NCBI GenBank assembly: GCA_015847255.1
Contig: JADLZK010001303.1
Span: forward strand, 111,531 to 175,530
DNA: 64,000 bases
Reading direction: 5' to 3'
DNA from: Hyparrhenia diplandra
Taxonomy: Eukaryota > Streptophyta > Magnoliopsida > Poales > Poaceae
A program made the translations under genes and the position numbers. Each line of letters opens with the position of its first letter. Within the stretch, counting starts at the first letter, position 1. Below are positions 26,353-39,700 of the stretch, piece after piece. Below the pieces are notes generated by a model that worked only from the letters and a program-made list of their open reading frames with translations, was not told where the DNA came from and made no database searches.

Positions 26353-26885
26353 TGAAGTATAGATAGAAAAATTTTGTTTTATACGCTGTGTCACTACTTT
26401 TTGACTGGCCGGCCTAATTTTATTGTTGAGTTGCGGAATCATTTTGTAAGTAAAATATAAGACGCATATGCAATGAAGACATAATTGATTCGGTTGATTT
26501 CTTTTTTGGGAGAAATACATCAACGACAAAGCCTTTTGTCCCAAGCTAGAGATGAAACCCATAAGAAAAGTAAAAAGAAAAAAAAAAATACAAAAATAGG
26601 GCACAAGATAAAAGATAAAGTTGGGTTAAACAGGAAAAGAAACAAAGGTCACGGTCCAGGCACGTTGATTGTGTCTCCTATCCATAGCTAATTGCTTAGA
26701 GATATTTCACTTCTCTCTTAATCGCAAGTCGGTCTACTCTACCTCTCTTTACATTATCTTTTGAGAGAACCAATTAATAATATATTTGAATGTGCAATTA
26801 AATAATTTTTGGATGAGGTTTGCAGCTCTCGCACCTCTGACTCGATCACACGGTAAAAATGCACCGGTAAAACTGATACAATACA
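26345..26885 (+). repeat. Direct repeat copy 1 of the UTP20 downstream region
   Basis: From 'agatagaaaa' through 'ttgagttgcggaatcat', 'gtaagtaaaatataag', 'ataatatatttgaat' and 'gaggtttgcagctc' to 'aaaatgcacc', this segment matches 31876-32165 in the same order and orientation. Copy 1 differs chiefly by an extra block of about 250 bp at about 26513-26764. Confidence 0.7.
26513..26764. mobile_element. SINE-like insertion present in one repeat copy only
   Basis: The block is absent from the paralogous copy at about 32042, where the flanks join directly. It contains wording (gccttttgtcccaagctag, agatgaaaccca) that resembles abundant grass Au-type SINE sequence, followed by A-rich stretches. The superfamily call is tentative; the presence/absence contrast is seen directly. 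Confidence 0.4.
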
Positions 26886-26963
26886 ATCAAGACCGACAAT
26901 CTGCTGTTTTCAGCGCCTTGGACCGATGGTCAAACCGATAGTAATTAATAATAACTTATTATT

Positions 26964-29900
26964 TTTTTTTTGAAAAAACAGGCCTCCATTACATCACATT
27001 GTATGAGTTACAAACTCCATCGAGGCGACAAAAAACCAAACGTATCGACCTATCATACTATTAACATGGCTCTGGCTAAAACCATGAGCATCAACATTAG
27101 CTTCTCTTCCTTCATGGACGAATTCAACCTTGGTAAAGCTCCCCGTTACGCTACTAATCTCCTGCACCAAAGAGCCATGTACTCCTAGCCCTTCTCCATG
27201 GATGGCCTTGACCGCACTCACACAATCACCGCCACCCCGAAGCCGCGGAAAGTCCAAGTCGCCGCCAAAGCTAGTCCTCGCGACAAGCTGCTACCTCCAT
27301 TTGTTTCGGGTTTGTACATCCCTCTAAAACAAGAACCGATGCACCTAAGAACTGACCTGCTCCATCTCTAGCCACCGCTGCTAATGAGGCTCGATGAAAG
27401 TTCTTTGAGATAGCAAAGGCCCACATTGATGGGCTGATCCATCTTGCTACCCGCGAGTCCTTCCTCAATGTCTCCTTTGCCATGGGGGCGGTCAAATCAA
27501 GCTCTCGGAGAGAAAACGTTCAACAAAGTCATGAGTCGAGAGCGGGCTTTGAAATTTATTCTCATGCATTGCTTGCCGACGGGCATGCCATATAGCCCAC
27601 AGCGAACCACCACTCGTGAGGTCTGAATGCTTGAGGCCCCTCATCACCGACTAGCCAAACTTTGGCATCCGGGGTATCAACTGGCTCAAGAATTCTACAA
27701 TTTCCTCATTCTCCAGGGCCCATACACATCGCTAGGTTGCACTCAAGAAGAGCATGTCTCCATGAATCCAAGCCACCACATATCAAACATCCACCACTAG
27801 GCGCCATATTCCTTTTATGTCTGACGTCTTCAGTGGGAATTGAATGCCTTGCTAGGCGCCACAGAAAAACCCGAATTTTGGATGGAACTTTAATCTTCCA
27901 CAACTCACTCCATTCTCTTTCTTGGGCTTTCATATTGGACCTGCTAGGTCTGTTCTCCAGCCATGCCGACGTAGTCTCCCTGCTACGAACCAGCATGCGA
28001 TACGCGGACCGCACTGAGAAGCTTCCAGACTTCTCGTGATGCCAAGCCCAAAAATCATCCAATGGCATAGTGCACACCGGTATATTCTCGATAATTTCCC
28101 AGTCCAGAGGAGAAAAGAATTCCCGTAAGATTTGAGAATTCCAGCTTCTTGTTGTCTCATCGATCAACTCGCAAGAAAAGATGGCGGGTTCTCTTTAACC
28201 GGGCTCAAAGGAAGCATCATACCATCTCTGGGAAGCCAAGGTGACTCCCAGATCCTCGTCGATTCGCCTGACCCAATTCTGCGAATTAATCCCTGACGCA
28301 ACACTCCAATCCCATCCACTATGGCTCTCCAAACGCGTGATGGAGATGGTCCAAGATCTGCCTCCAACACTTCGGATGTAGGATAATAGACCGCCTTGAG
28401 GACACGTGCACTGAGAGAGTCCGGATTTTTCAGCAACCTCCATGCTTGACGTGCCAACAACGCTAGATTGAAAAGCTCAATATCCCGAAAACCAAGTCCG
28501 CCTGAACTTTTGGGAAGGATCATGTCATCCCATGCCACCCAACAGACTTTCCGCTTTCCATTGTTGCTTCCCCACCAGAAGTCACGGATGAGGCCATTGA
28601 TATGTTTGCACAGCCCTCGTGGGAGACGGAAACAAGCCATCGAGTACGTTGGTATGGCCTGGGCTACTGATTTGATTAGGACTTCTTTGCCCCGGTAGAG
28701 ACATCTCTATCCACCCTTGAACTCTTTTCCATACTCTATCTTTGATATAAGAGAAAGCTCCCATAGAAGATTGTCCAACGTCTGACGGAAGGCCTAGATA
28801 TCTCTCACTCAAGGCCTCATTATAAACTTGAAGAATATCCTTGATCTCATCACGGGAAGCACTCGGCCGCACCCTTTGGCTTAAATGAATCGAGGACTTC
28901 TCCAAATTAATTTTTTCGTCCGGGATGCACGGCAATATAAGTCCAAAGCATTCTTCACGGTGTCCGTGATTCTCCTATTAGCCCTAAAAAGCAGCAGGCT
29001 GTCATCTGCAAAGAGAAGGTGACTCACCATTGGAGCTGATGGAGCCACTTTAATGCCCATGAGAACTGATGACCGAGAACAAGATTTTAGGAGGCACGAA
29101 AGGCCCTCTGCTGCCAATAAGAATAAGTAAGGAGAGATTGGATCCCCTTGACGAATGCCCCGAGGCGGTTTTGAAAGATTCAAAATTTTATTACCATTCA
29201 ACATCACCGAGAAAGAGACCGAACTTACTAGTCTCATGATCATCTCCACCCAAATTCGGTTAAAACCCAACTTGGTCATGATCTTTTGTAGATAATCCCA
29301 CTCCAAACCTATCATATGCTTTCCGTGATATCAAGCTTCAAAGCACGTAAACGATTTTCCTTAGCCCTCTTCTTCTTCATATAGTGTAAACACTCGTAGG
29401 TTGTAATGATATTGTGCGTAATCAATCTTCCCGGCATAAAAGGCCGCATCGCTCCTAGATATGATATCGGGAAGGACCAAATGAAGTCCTGTTAGCTACC
29501 ATTTTGGAAGCGACTTTATAAATCACATTGCATAAGCCGATCGGGACGGAATCGTCCTAACTCCTCCGGATTTTCCACCTTTGGTATAAGCACAATATTT
29601 GTATCATTTACCTTTGATGGATCCTCCTCACCTCGCAAAAACTCTTAGGACTATTGCCGTCACCTCTTCACCACGAGAGATCCCAGTGTCTTCGAAGAAA
29701 TGTTGGGAAACCATCCGGTCCCGGAGCCTTGGTCGGGAACATCCGGAATAAAGTCGCTTTTGACCTCATCCGGTTTGATAGGTTTAAGTAGCACATCATT
29801 CATCTCACCGGTAACCTTGGTGGGTACCGTAGCCGTAAGCTGGTCGGCCGGTCTGCAGTACCTTCTCGCATTATATAACGAAACGATAGAACTCACATGC

Positions 29901-30035
29901 GTCAACGACGCCATCACTTCTTCATCCTCGCAAAAGAGCCATCGCCTTGTTTTAATTTAGAGATCTTATTTCTTCTTCTCCATTTGGGAGGCCCCGAGGT
30001 GGAAAAATGAGTGTTCTTGTCGCCTTCGCATGACC
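26964..30035 (-). mobile_element. 5'-truncated L1-type LINE with 13-bp target-site duplications
   Basis: Perfect 13-bp direct repeats ATAACTTATTATT lie at 26951-26963 and 30036-30048. The left one is followed at once by a T-run, which is the poly(A) tail of a minus-strand element. Between them the minus strand encodes, in order: pre-RT sequence (EGDKNTHFS), reverse transcriptase (PPRGIRQGDPISPYLFL, then LLFADDSLLLF), a zf-RVT region (WKIKVPSKIRVFLWRLA, CLICGG) and an RNase H-like C-terminus (SVRSAYRM... then DCVSAVKAIHGEG, NVDAHGF). The endonuclease is missing, as expected from 5' truncation at about 3.07 kb. The insertion site is the UTP20 downstream region. Confidence 0.88.
26994..30033 (-). 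pseudogene. LINE ORF2 remnant (reverse transcriptase, zf-RVT, RNase H)
   Basis: The polyprotein is spread over at least six frame segments (29914-30033, 29660-29917, 28881-29315, 28582-28935, 27706-28640, 26994-27495). The RT active-site motif FADD is present at about 29010. Frameshifts between segments mean no intact protein can be read. The order of domains is that of plant L1 ORF2 proteins. Confidence 0.75.
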
Positions 30036-30048
30036 ATAACTTATTATT

Positions 30049-31875
30049 ATTGGGCCAGAATGGATTCAATTCCAAAATTCCTCCGACTTTGTGGCCGATG
30101 GGGGCAGATCCTGGCGTCTTGGACCGTTCCGTCATGAAATGAAGCTATTGGACCGTATATAGCGGAAGTCTCGACCTCCTCTGCGCCGCATCTGCGTTAA
30201 ACCCTCGAAGAAAGTTTTGGAGGCAAAGGACTAAGGAGAGCCTTGGGGCGGGCGAGGTGAGAGGGAGGAGCCTAGGGCCCTAGGAGGCATGGTATGCACG
30301 CTCGCCGGGTTCTATGGTTCGCATGGCCGTGCGCCCAAGGACCTTTTCTTCGATCTCAGGGAATATACGGCTTGGAGAGGAACGCCCTCTCACATGTACA
30401 TGGCAATCCTATGCTGGCCCTCTCACGGCTTTGTCGGATCCCGTGGTATACACAGCGGGTAATTTGAATGAGATCCATCTTTGGTTCTTTGCATATCTCA
30501 ATCCTATACGCATGATTCATCTTTGCTCACGTTTTCCCCCTACGAGTATCCTTGTCCGAGGGGTCTCTGATGGGCGGGGGAAGGGAACACGGCCTTTACA
30601 CGTTTTGGTAAATTTCGTTTGTACCAGATGTGTTTTTGGTAAATTTCGTTTGTCTTTCCTGTATGCAAGCCTTTTTATTTTTTTAAAAAATACTCCCTGT
30701 TCACGTTGTTGCAGAGAGATGTAATCACCGAGAACAATGTTGATGGTGCTTTTGCCGCTATTACCGTGGCTGCTTCCTCTCGTATTTTTGGAGTTTGGTA
30801 TTGGATGAAAGATACATGATACTTAGGGTGTGAAGTTGCCTTGAGATTTCTTATCTGTAATTGCTATGTTTGAACGTTTCTTTGCATGATGCGTGACCTT
30901 ACCTTGTTTCTCTTCTTCTTGATGGGACTCAAGACCCTTCCAGAACACAAATGCAGCCTTGATGGGACCTACCAAGACCCTTCCATGAAGACGGATGCCT
31001 ACCTCCGTAGGAAGAAGGCATTTGCGCATGTGCAACGCGGCGAGGGAGTCTTATAATGAAGAAAGCTGTGGTTGAGGACATGGATAATGATCCGGACATG
31101 AGGGGCAAGGTTTGAGGATTGATTAAAGAGTATGGGGGACATACAAAGATGAAGCGTAGAAGGCTAGGCGTTTTAAGATATTCAAGGTACATTGCAAAGG
31201 CTGTTGATGTGAACAATGTAGAGGCCCCTAAATCGGGGTCTAACGCCCAATATGGCCTTACAAAGTTTTCAATTTGAAGCGACCAAGAAATTAGATCTCG
31301 CGGCGTGGCACTCCATCTAAGCGGTACACATCTATCTATAAGCATTCTTTTGTGTACCCATAAGGTCTTCTTAGGCATCATCCTTCATTGAGGAATACAA
31401 TTAGGTTGGTCTCAAAAGAACTACTGTTTCAATGTTTGCTATAACACATAGAGAGTTTTTATGGTGCTTGGAAGGAACTTTCGTATGTTGGGCTGATTAT
31501 GTTCTCGCGACTTTGTCATAGGTAGTCAGTATGATGGTTGATTTATTGATCTCGATCACAAAACGGGTGCAATTTGTAGTTCAAATTTATTTTCTCGATG
31601 CAAAATGTTAAACCATTGAATCAGGAAATTTTAGTGCTATCTTTGAACATAGCACGTGTATTGAAATATACGTGCTTTTTATGCTTTGATACTTGTTTTT
31701 GGTCCATATGCCGATATCAGTCTACTTAGTTTTTTTTTTACTATATATATGTGGCTTCTTGAGGGGCTTTTGCTATAACTAATTACTATGTTGTATGTTA
31801 CATTTTACGGGGAAGCGTAAGAAGGGTTGTGAAGCTCTATTGTGAAGAAATATGAACTGAAAACCGGCATGAATG
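30049..31875. other. Unassigned stretch between the LINE and the repeat copy
   Basis: No gene can be named with confidence. Short frames exist on both strands, for example 30314-30724 plus and 30929-31381 minus, without recognisable motifs. About 30700-30830 and 30955-31220 on the plus strand read like degraded coding sequence. The sequence is less AT-rich than the flanking repeat. Confidence 0.3.
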
Positions 31876-32165
31876 AGCTTCTGTTTAAGTAGATAGAAAA
31901 GGTTGTTTTATACTCTATGTCACTAATTTTTTGACCGCCGGCCTTTTTTTTTTTTTGTTGAATTGCGGAATCATATTGTAAGTAAAATATAAGAGGCATA
32001 TGCCATGAAGACATATAATTGATTGGATTGATTTCTTTTGGAAGAAATAAGTAATAATATATTTGAATCGCAATCAAAGAATTTTTGGGACGAGGTTTGC
32101 AGCTCGCGCCATCTAATACCCGACTAGGTCACACGGTGAAAATGCACCGTGAAACTGATCTGACT
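31876..32165 (+). repeat. Direct repeat copy 2 of the UTP20 downstream region (empty site)
   Basis: Diverged copy of 26345-26885 without the SINE-like block. The shared wording runs from 'agcttctgtt' to 'aaaatgcacc'. About 5.5 kb separates the two copies, 3.07 kb of which is the later LINE. Confidence 0.7.
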
Positions 32166-32519
32166 AAGGAAAAACGTAATTACGTAATTACCAACGAGAC
32201 TTTTCAAGTTGCCTTGCCATGATGGATTTTCATGTGGCTGGGGAGGATCCGGTCTCCTAGAACATAGAAAAAGGTATGTATTGTGCATGGCAATTCTATA
32301 GAAAAGCATCGGTTTAATTAATCTTTTTTTTTGAACTAAAAAGGTTGATTTAATCTATGAATCTTTGTTTTTCTAGTTTCAAAATTTAATACAAGTTTGG
32401 CTTACCGTGTTTTGCGTCTTCTTGAAGACATGGCATTACTCTTGAGAAATTAAACGTTTTCTTTGAGAGATCTAGTTATAGAAGTAAATTAGCAAAAACT
32501 TTATATGCACCATTGAGCA

Positions 32520-35500
32520 ATTGCAATGAGAGCCCTCGCCGCCTCCACTGCTCCCCCCCTACCACCGGTGATGTCTCCTTCTCCTAGGAGCCATGGCAGG
32601 CCTCTCCGACCTAGGCTTCGCCCGGGAATCGAGTTCTCCAAGTCGGTGGAACGGGCTTTCATCGGTCAATCATCCCAAGTGGTACCTCCTCCCCTTCTTC
32701 TTGATTGCAAGTTTTGGAAGATCGCAAGACTGGGATTGAATGAAGACACCGTAAGTCTCATGTTACAATCTTTCCTTGGCGGCTCAGCAAAATCTTTCAA
32801 TGTGATATTTTCTCTCGACGTGTCTTTAGATTCTTTTGTCTCTTGCAAAGAAATCGGTATCATGGTTTATCATTTAAAGTCTTTCTCATGCAAACAATTT
32901 GTGGTTCATTTCTTTGTCGTGGGGAATGAGGGTGCAAATTGGCAATCTAGAATTTGCTAATTGGTTATTAGAAGAAGAATCCTCTTGGATTCCATCAAAA
33001 ACCTCAAGGAAAAGTTTTTTTGAGCACTGTGAAATCTAGCGTTCCTCCCCGCTCATCCCCAGCGGAAAAAAAGTTTTCTCTAGATTATCTTATCCCAATG
33101 ATTATCGGAAAAACTATTTCTCGAGAGATCTTGAACCATTTCAAGAATGCAAGCAATGTTGAGATAGATCACCCTAATACTCAAAAAAGGCCAAGATCAA
33201 AGCGTATGCAGCTCAATTAGCCGATCCATCAAAAGTGGAGTGTAGACGTAAATCGGGATCGCTAGCCCGTTTTAAATTCAAATTCAAATAACTCTTCGAT
33301 CTTGGGCCCTCATCCCACTCTATTTGGGCCTCAATGTTGCCTCAATTTGTTCCGCCCAAGGACACACCACGAATCTCCTGCAAATCTCAAGCGGATGCAA
33401 AACTTGCTTTGGATATGGCCATTTTTTCTGAATTGTTTTCGGAAGGGGAAAGATTCTCGATTTTTGGCCCAAATCCGCTAAGGAAGTTGGAGAGTATTTG
33501 CATGCACATTTATACCCGAGTCTCCTAGAAGGACTCATTCCCATTTCACGATCTCCCCCAATCTACAGTGCAAAAGAAAACTCTCGCCACCGCCTCCCAC
33601 TCGTCACCTCCAATGGCGAACATCGCCATTGATCCCAAAGCCCCATGCCCAGGAGGGCCGAGCTCGTAGACCTTCGGTAGCGCCCTCCTCTTCGCTGGAG
33701 GTGTTCCTCATTGGATGCTACACCAAGCATAATGAAGATCTCGCGATAGTGAAGATTCTGCCCGCCGGTGGCCAAAGAGGATTTTCATCATGCGGAAGGA
33801 ACCTTTGCGCCTTTGGTTCATGGAGAACCACCATGTGCATATCGGTAAAAATGGGTCCTTGTGCCTTAGGAGATGCTTATGTCCGTTTTCATTACTACTC
33901 TTGAACGTGAAAGATTCCTAGGACCAATCTTTCACTTTGGACAAGATTACAACATGTATTTTGTTAAGCATGATGAGGTAGACAATGTTAGAACCTTTGA
34001 TGTTGATAGAGAGGCTTGGATTATTGTTTTTGGTTACCACGAGGATCTCCGTAGCATTGGTAACATCTCTAAGGCCGCGGTGCGCTTTTGGTATGATGGT
34101 GCATGTGCATGAGTCCAATGCCCTAGCTCGAATTATCCTTAAGATCTATTTAAATGATGATGCTAAGATTCTAGATTCTCTCAAGATCAATGTCGGTTTA
34201 CCCAATAGTGGGAAAATCATGGACCTCCCCCGTGTTTGTTTTGAAAAGGTCAAGCATTGTGGTTTTTACGATGAAGATCGAGTGGTCTGCGGGTGGGTCC
34301 CTTCATCCACGCCTTCCTCCACCTCCACGTTGGATTGGTAAGGCTCCACCTGCTTGACTCTCCTCGTGTTGGCTCCAATCAAGCCGGGTGGGGGTGCTAT
34401 GGGGGGGGGGGGGCGGGCTTCCATCATGGAGTCCATATGGAGGAATTTGAGATGGATGTTGAAGAAGAAGTGGAAGTGCCTCGGAACCATGGTGCTTGGT
34501 GAGGTCCTCTCTAGAAACCTTGACATGCCTCGTGATTCCAATTTGGTGGAAAGGCGACAAATGAAACATATGGTTTAGCTATGCATGTCCCTCTTTGCTA
34601 CCCCCTACACCGAGATTGCACACCTGGTGGTTTTGGACAAGTTGAAGATGTTGGTCGGTAATGCTTTGCTATAGATGCTATTGTTGTTGATGGTGTTCAA
34701 ATTGGCACTTCTTCAATTCACGCTAATCGGGCCAAAGAAGTGTTTGGAAGTATCCCTCGCTTACGAGTTGTTCGATGCTGCTGGCGTGGTTAAGTCCGGC
34801 CCGGGTGCCCGACCTCAAGGTGACCGATTCTCATCGGCTTGTGCCGATTCTTTGAAAAACTTTGAAGCCCCTCCTACACCAATCCGAAGTTTGTCGTTGT
34901 TTGTTGATGGGGTCCCTATGGGCTTAAACTCTACTCGGTTGGATATCCGGTTGCAAGAGTGCTCTTTACGGCTGCCCCCCTACGGTCCCGAGAACCCCGA
35001 AACTCCCCTCAGAGTCAAGGTATTAAATTTCATATCTAAAATCCCTTAGTCAAGCTTCTTTTCTTTTTCATCTACTCTAGACATTGATTTGGATATGCCT
35101 TCACCAAGCTATTTCTCGATGTTATCCGGTTGCTCGACTCATCATTTGGTTCCTCCCTAGATCAAGGAGCCAATTGGTGGACCTAACTCTATCCTAAGTG
35201 ATGAAGAGATCTATGAGATCCTTGCCTCATAGTTCACTCCAAGGAAGAGGAGGGCGGGAAGCCAAAGAGAGAGAATTTGGAAGACCAATATTGGAGGCGG
35301 CTATAATATCAAATGGGTCACTCTAGGGGATGAGAATACAACATTTTTTTCATGCTATGGCCACTTTGAACAGTATAAGGAAACATATTGGCAACCTTAC
35401 CTCTCTCGACGACATACTATTAACCGATCATGAATGTAAGGCGACTTTTACTCGGAATGCTTTTAAAGAAAGACTAGGTGTCTCTACGAACACTCGGGTG

Positions 35501-36716
35501 TTTCCTACAAACTGGGCTCCCTCCTAGAAAAGGTTGAGAATCTTGATCATTTAGAAGGTGATTTCAACTGTCAAAAATTACAAATGCCATTAAAATCCCT
35601 TCCAAGCAATAATGCTCCAAGCCCGGATGGCTTCAATGGTCTTTTTATCAAGAAGTGTTGGGAAATCATCAAAGTAGATTTTCTCAGATTTTTAAATGAC
35701 TTTGCCCCATCACGAAATGGATATTAGTAGCCTAAACAATTCTTACATTGCTCTCGATTCCTAAGAAGCCTAATCTTGCCACTGTGGATGATTACAGACC
35801 CATCTCTTTACTCAATTACTCCCTGAAATGTCTCACCAAAATACTTTCTATTAGACTGCAATCAGTCATTACTCAGGTGATACACACCAATCAATACGGC
35901 TTCATCAAAGGGAGAACAATTCAAGACTGTCTTGGGTGGGCATTCCAATTTTTACATATCTGTCACTAATAAAAAAGAGGTATAGTCATTCTCAGCTGGA
36001 CTTTCAAAAGGCATTTGACAAAATTGAGCATCACGCCATCCTTAAAATTCTCAGTTCAAAGGCTTTCCTCCTAAATGGGTTAAGCGGATGCAAATGCTAC
36101 TAAGGACTAGTTCTTCGCCATTTACATTAAATGGTGTACCTTGAAAGATTTTCAAATGTAAAAGGGGTGTCGAACAAGGTGACCCCCTTTCACCTTTGCT
36201 CTTTTGCTATTGCGGTGACTGCTTCAATCTATCATAAATGAAGCCTAGAAGAAAAATGTGATTAAACACCCAATACGTGAAAATTTTGGAGGTGACTACC
36301 CCATCATACAATATGCGAGATGATACACTTTTGATTGCTCCAAGCGATGCTTTAACACTGTTAGGGTCCCATGGGTTCATCTCACATGGGAAAAACTTTG
36401 TATCATAACCATAACACCGCCCCCCCTCTTGCAAGAAGCCGGTTGGATCCCTTTTGGTGGAAGGATATCTTAAAAGCGCACAAAGATTTCATTACTATTG
36501 CTTCTTGTAATGCTAATTCGGAAATTCACTCTTTTTCGGTATGATAATTGGAATGACTTTGGAAGCTTATATCTAAGATTTCCTAGACTTTTCTCATTTG
36601 CCAAGAAAAAGAAATGTTCCATCAAATCTTTCATGGAAAAGGTGGATCGAGGAGATGTTCTTCCTCCATACCTCTCGGCCCAAGCAACAACGAATTTGAT
36701 GACTTGCGAACTTGTT
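32520..36716 (+). mobile_element. Plus-strand L1-type LINE, 5' part, broken
   Basis: ORF1-like sequence is seen at about 32526-32960 and 33873-34341 (DVDREAWIIVFGYHEDLRSI, resembling DUF4283 proteins of plant LINEs). ORF2 sequence follows: pre-RT (GDENTTFFHAMATLNSIRK, about 35327), RT (DYRPISLLNYSLKCLTKIL, about 35790; NQYGFIKGRTIQD, about 35890) and a YADD box near 36315-36330 interrupted by an extra base. The endonuclease region between ORF1 and the pre-RT is not recognisable, so an internal deletion is likely. The element resumes at 40001. The left boundary is approximate. Confidence 0.75.
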
Positions 36717-39700
36717 TGTAACACCCGATTTTTGACCTTTTAAAAATTTGAACTTTTCGTAATCGTGTTTTGACTCGGACGCTTTGATAACATCCATTTA
36801 TTTTGGCACCTCAAATTTGCTTGACAAATTTTGGTAAGACCTAAAGTGGAGTTACATTTAATAAAAGAATAAGAAAGTGGGAGAGAAGAGAAAGAAAACG
36901 AGAAAAAGAAGAAGAAGAAGGAAGGAAGAAACCAGCCCGCCCATCTCTCCATTCTCTCCTCTCCTCCTCCTTCCAAGCGGGCGGCCCATCACCAAGCCAT
37001 CCGCCCATCCCACCTCTCCTCCTCCGCCCTCAGCCAGGCGCCGGGACCCGCTCCCCCTTCTTCCCAGGTGCGCCGGGGCGACGACAGAGCACGGCTCCAC
37101 TGCACCGGTTGTCGTCTCGATGTGAGAAGGGAGAAGACCGAGGCACGGTCGGGCACGGGAGCCCAGCGAGTCGGACGGCGTGGCAGCTGGCTCGACGCCC
37201 ACCGCGCGGCGCTGGCCGGGGCGGCGGCGCCCGCACGGCAAGCCCACTAAGCTTGCGGCGAGCCCGCCCGCGCCCGCGGCACAAGCCGCGGCGACCGGCA
37301 TACGGGGGCACGCGGATGACTAGGCAGCGACAAAGGGAAGCTGGCGCTCCCCACCTCGCTACCGCCCGCATCAGCAGCGGCGAGCGGCGGCCATTGCGGC
37401 CGATTCTGAAACGCACCCACGATGAGCAAAGCGGCGATGACGGTGGCCAGCCGCGACGCCGCGGCGGGCGAGACGGGCCAGTCGAGCCGGAGGTCCACGA
37501 GCGGCAATGGATGCGGAAAAGATCGAGCTCGCGAGAAAATATCTCGCCCGGAGCTTGCCGCGGGCTGCGGCTATAAATAGCCCGCCCGGTGCTCCACTCG
37601 ACCTCGCCAGAGCATCAAGCCGCTGAATTTGGAACACACGGTGCTCGCGCCTCCTCCCCTCCCCCCCTTCTCCTCTGTCCCCAATCGGAGTTTTCCCCAA
37701 ATCAATTCATGCAGCGCGGAGTTAGGGTTACCTTCGTTCGCGGCCAACGTCGTCGAGCCTCGATTAAGTGGTTTAGTGCGGCTCCTCTAGCCCTCCCCAA
37801 CATCCCGCTCACAATTTCCTTTCGATTAGAGCACGGCGACACCGCCGCTCATCGTCGCGCCCAGGGCATTTTGTCCCGGCTTGCGGAGTCGGTGGGGCGA
37901 GTCAAGCCCCACCGCCTGGTGCCCCCTCCATCGTGACCGGGGAAGGCGTGGCGAACCTCAAAAGCCCCTCATGGTGAGCTACGAGGCACGAGAAGCCGAT
38001 TAGGTGAAGCGCCGCGAAGCTCGTCGGGTCTGAGAGAGGCGGCGCCACGATCTTGTCATCCACCCGAACGGGGCGGCGTCTACCGGGAGCCAACCGAGGG
38101 GCGACACGCGTGTCCATCCCGCCACGCCGAGCCGGGCCCGTGGTCGATCCTCGTAGGCGGGTGCGATAGGAGACGAAGGGAAAAATGCTAGGTCCACCGA
38201 GAAGCGTACCTTTAATGCTATAAGTACATGTTTGGGACCTCGGCAAATTCGGGGAAAAATATGTAAATAAACTAGATCATGTGGAGATAATTGTCATGAT
38301 TTTTATTATATTTTTACATTAATAAAATAATGACATAAAAATCCCACCATGTTTATTAGCTGGAATTAAACTTCGGAAAATCATAACTTAGAACCGTAAC
38401 TCCAAATTGGGTCAAACCACTTACATTATTTTTCTAAATTCAAGCTTTATCCATTGCTACTGGTTTTATATATTATCGCATGGTCCGTTTTTATCGCTAT
38501 GCCATTGCCTTATTAATTTATTGCAATCACCGCCCGTACGTAGAGTAGCCAGATTTAAGACCTCAACCAGAACTAGATGATCGGGCTACGTTCGAGGCAA
38601 GACTCTGTAACCAAGGCAAGTCCTTACCCCCTTTAATAATCTTGACCTAAATAATTAACCTGACTTTATAAGATGATGATTATGGTTTTTATTGATGAGA
38701 ATGAGATGATGATGAATGATGTTATAATATGACTATATATGAGATCAATGTGACTTTAATTAATAATGTGAACCATCCAACAAAAAGGTGAGTGGTGATA
38801 GTCTACATGGAGGTGGACTAATCACAATCGGGGATGAATCCGCGGAGAGATACTCGCCTCCCTAAGGACCAGGTTCATAGACCATCCACCTAGTACGATA
38901 TTCGCGACGGCCACCGCGTCGAGATGGGGCGACTGATCTCACACCCGTTAGGGTCAAAAGTATAGTTTCTAACCTAGGAGGCGGCGAAGGCAAACGGTCT
39001 ATCGAAGGGGCGGAACATGGGGAGAGTGGCCCCATGGTCGATTGGCGTGGATGCTGGAGTGATCTTCCACGTAAGTGTTTGGCATGATGGCGCAGTGCTA
39101 GGTGCACATATTAATGATTGGGTTTTGGTGTTGATGTATAGGTTGGGTAATAAGGTATTACAATAAAGCCGTGGGTGATTTGGTATCACCATATTGTCTA
39201 GGATGATGCGTCATCCTTCCAATCCACTGGAAACCGTGGTGGGGACTATATGGAAACCTAGGTTGGCTACCAAGCCGGTGCGGGATCTTGTTGGACTATT
39301 CTTGCATTGATCGGGAGAGGAGTATGTCCATCGTGTGGGAAATCATTGCAACCTCTCGGCAGAGTTATTTGAATCTATTTGAATAGCCACGTCCTTGGAA
39401 TGGGCAACGCTGGGACGGATCATCTATGATTAGTTTAATCTGTTGTTACTAACCGTTTGTGCCTTGTGAAGCGGCGACCATATAATCGATCGGGAACTAG
39501 TGAGGGCAGTTTTAGAGACCTGCTAGGGCCCAAACCCCCTAATAACCACCAACCCCCGGGTTTGGACTTGCCGAAAGTACCTTTGTACTCACCCGTTGTT
39601 ATTTTCGGACTTGGCTTAGAGGAGGACTTATTTCTACGATGATCGTGAGGATTTCAGCGGGAAGACTAGATGTGACGCTTTTGGGTTTGCTAGGACTGAG

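Larger units (their letters stand above)
26213..26950. other. UTP20 3' flank
   Basis: This stretch holds the presumed UTP20 3' UTR with a two-copy 32-bp tandem repeat (26289-26352), a segment found again at 31.9-32.2 kb, and a SINE-like insertion. No gene is seen. Confidence 0.5.

Noticed and set aside
36858..38246. Several open frames of 60-155 codons on both strands
   Set aside because: They lie wholly in the GC-rich part of the solo LTR and overlap each other on both strands without recognisable motifs.
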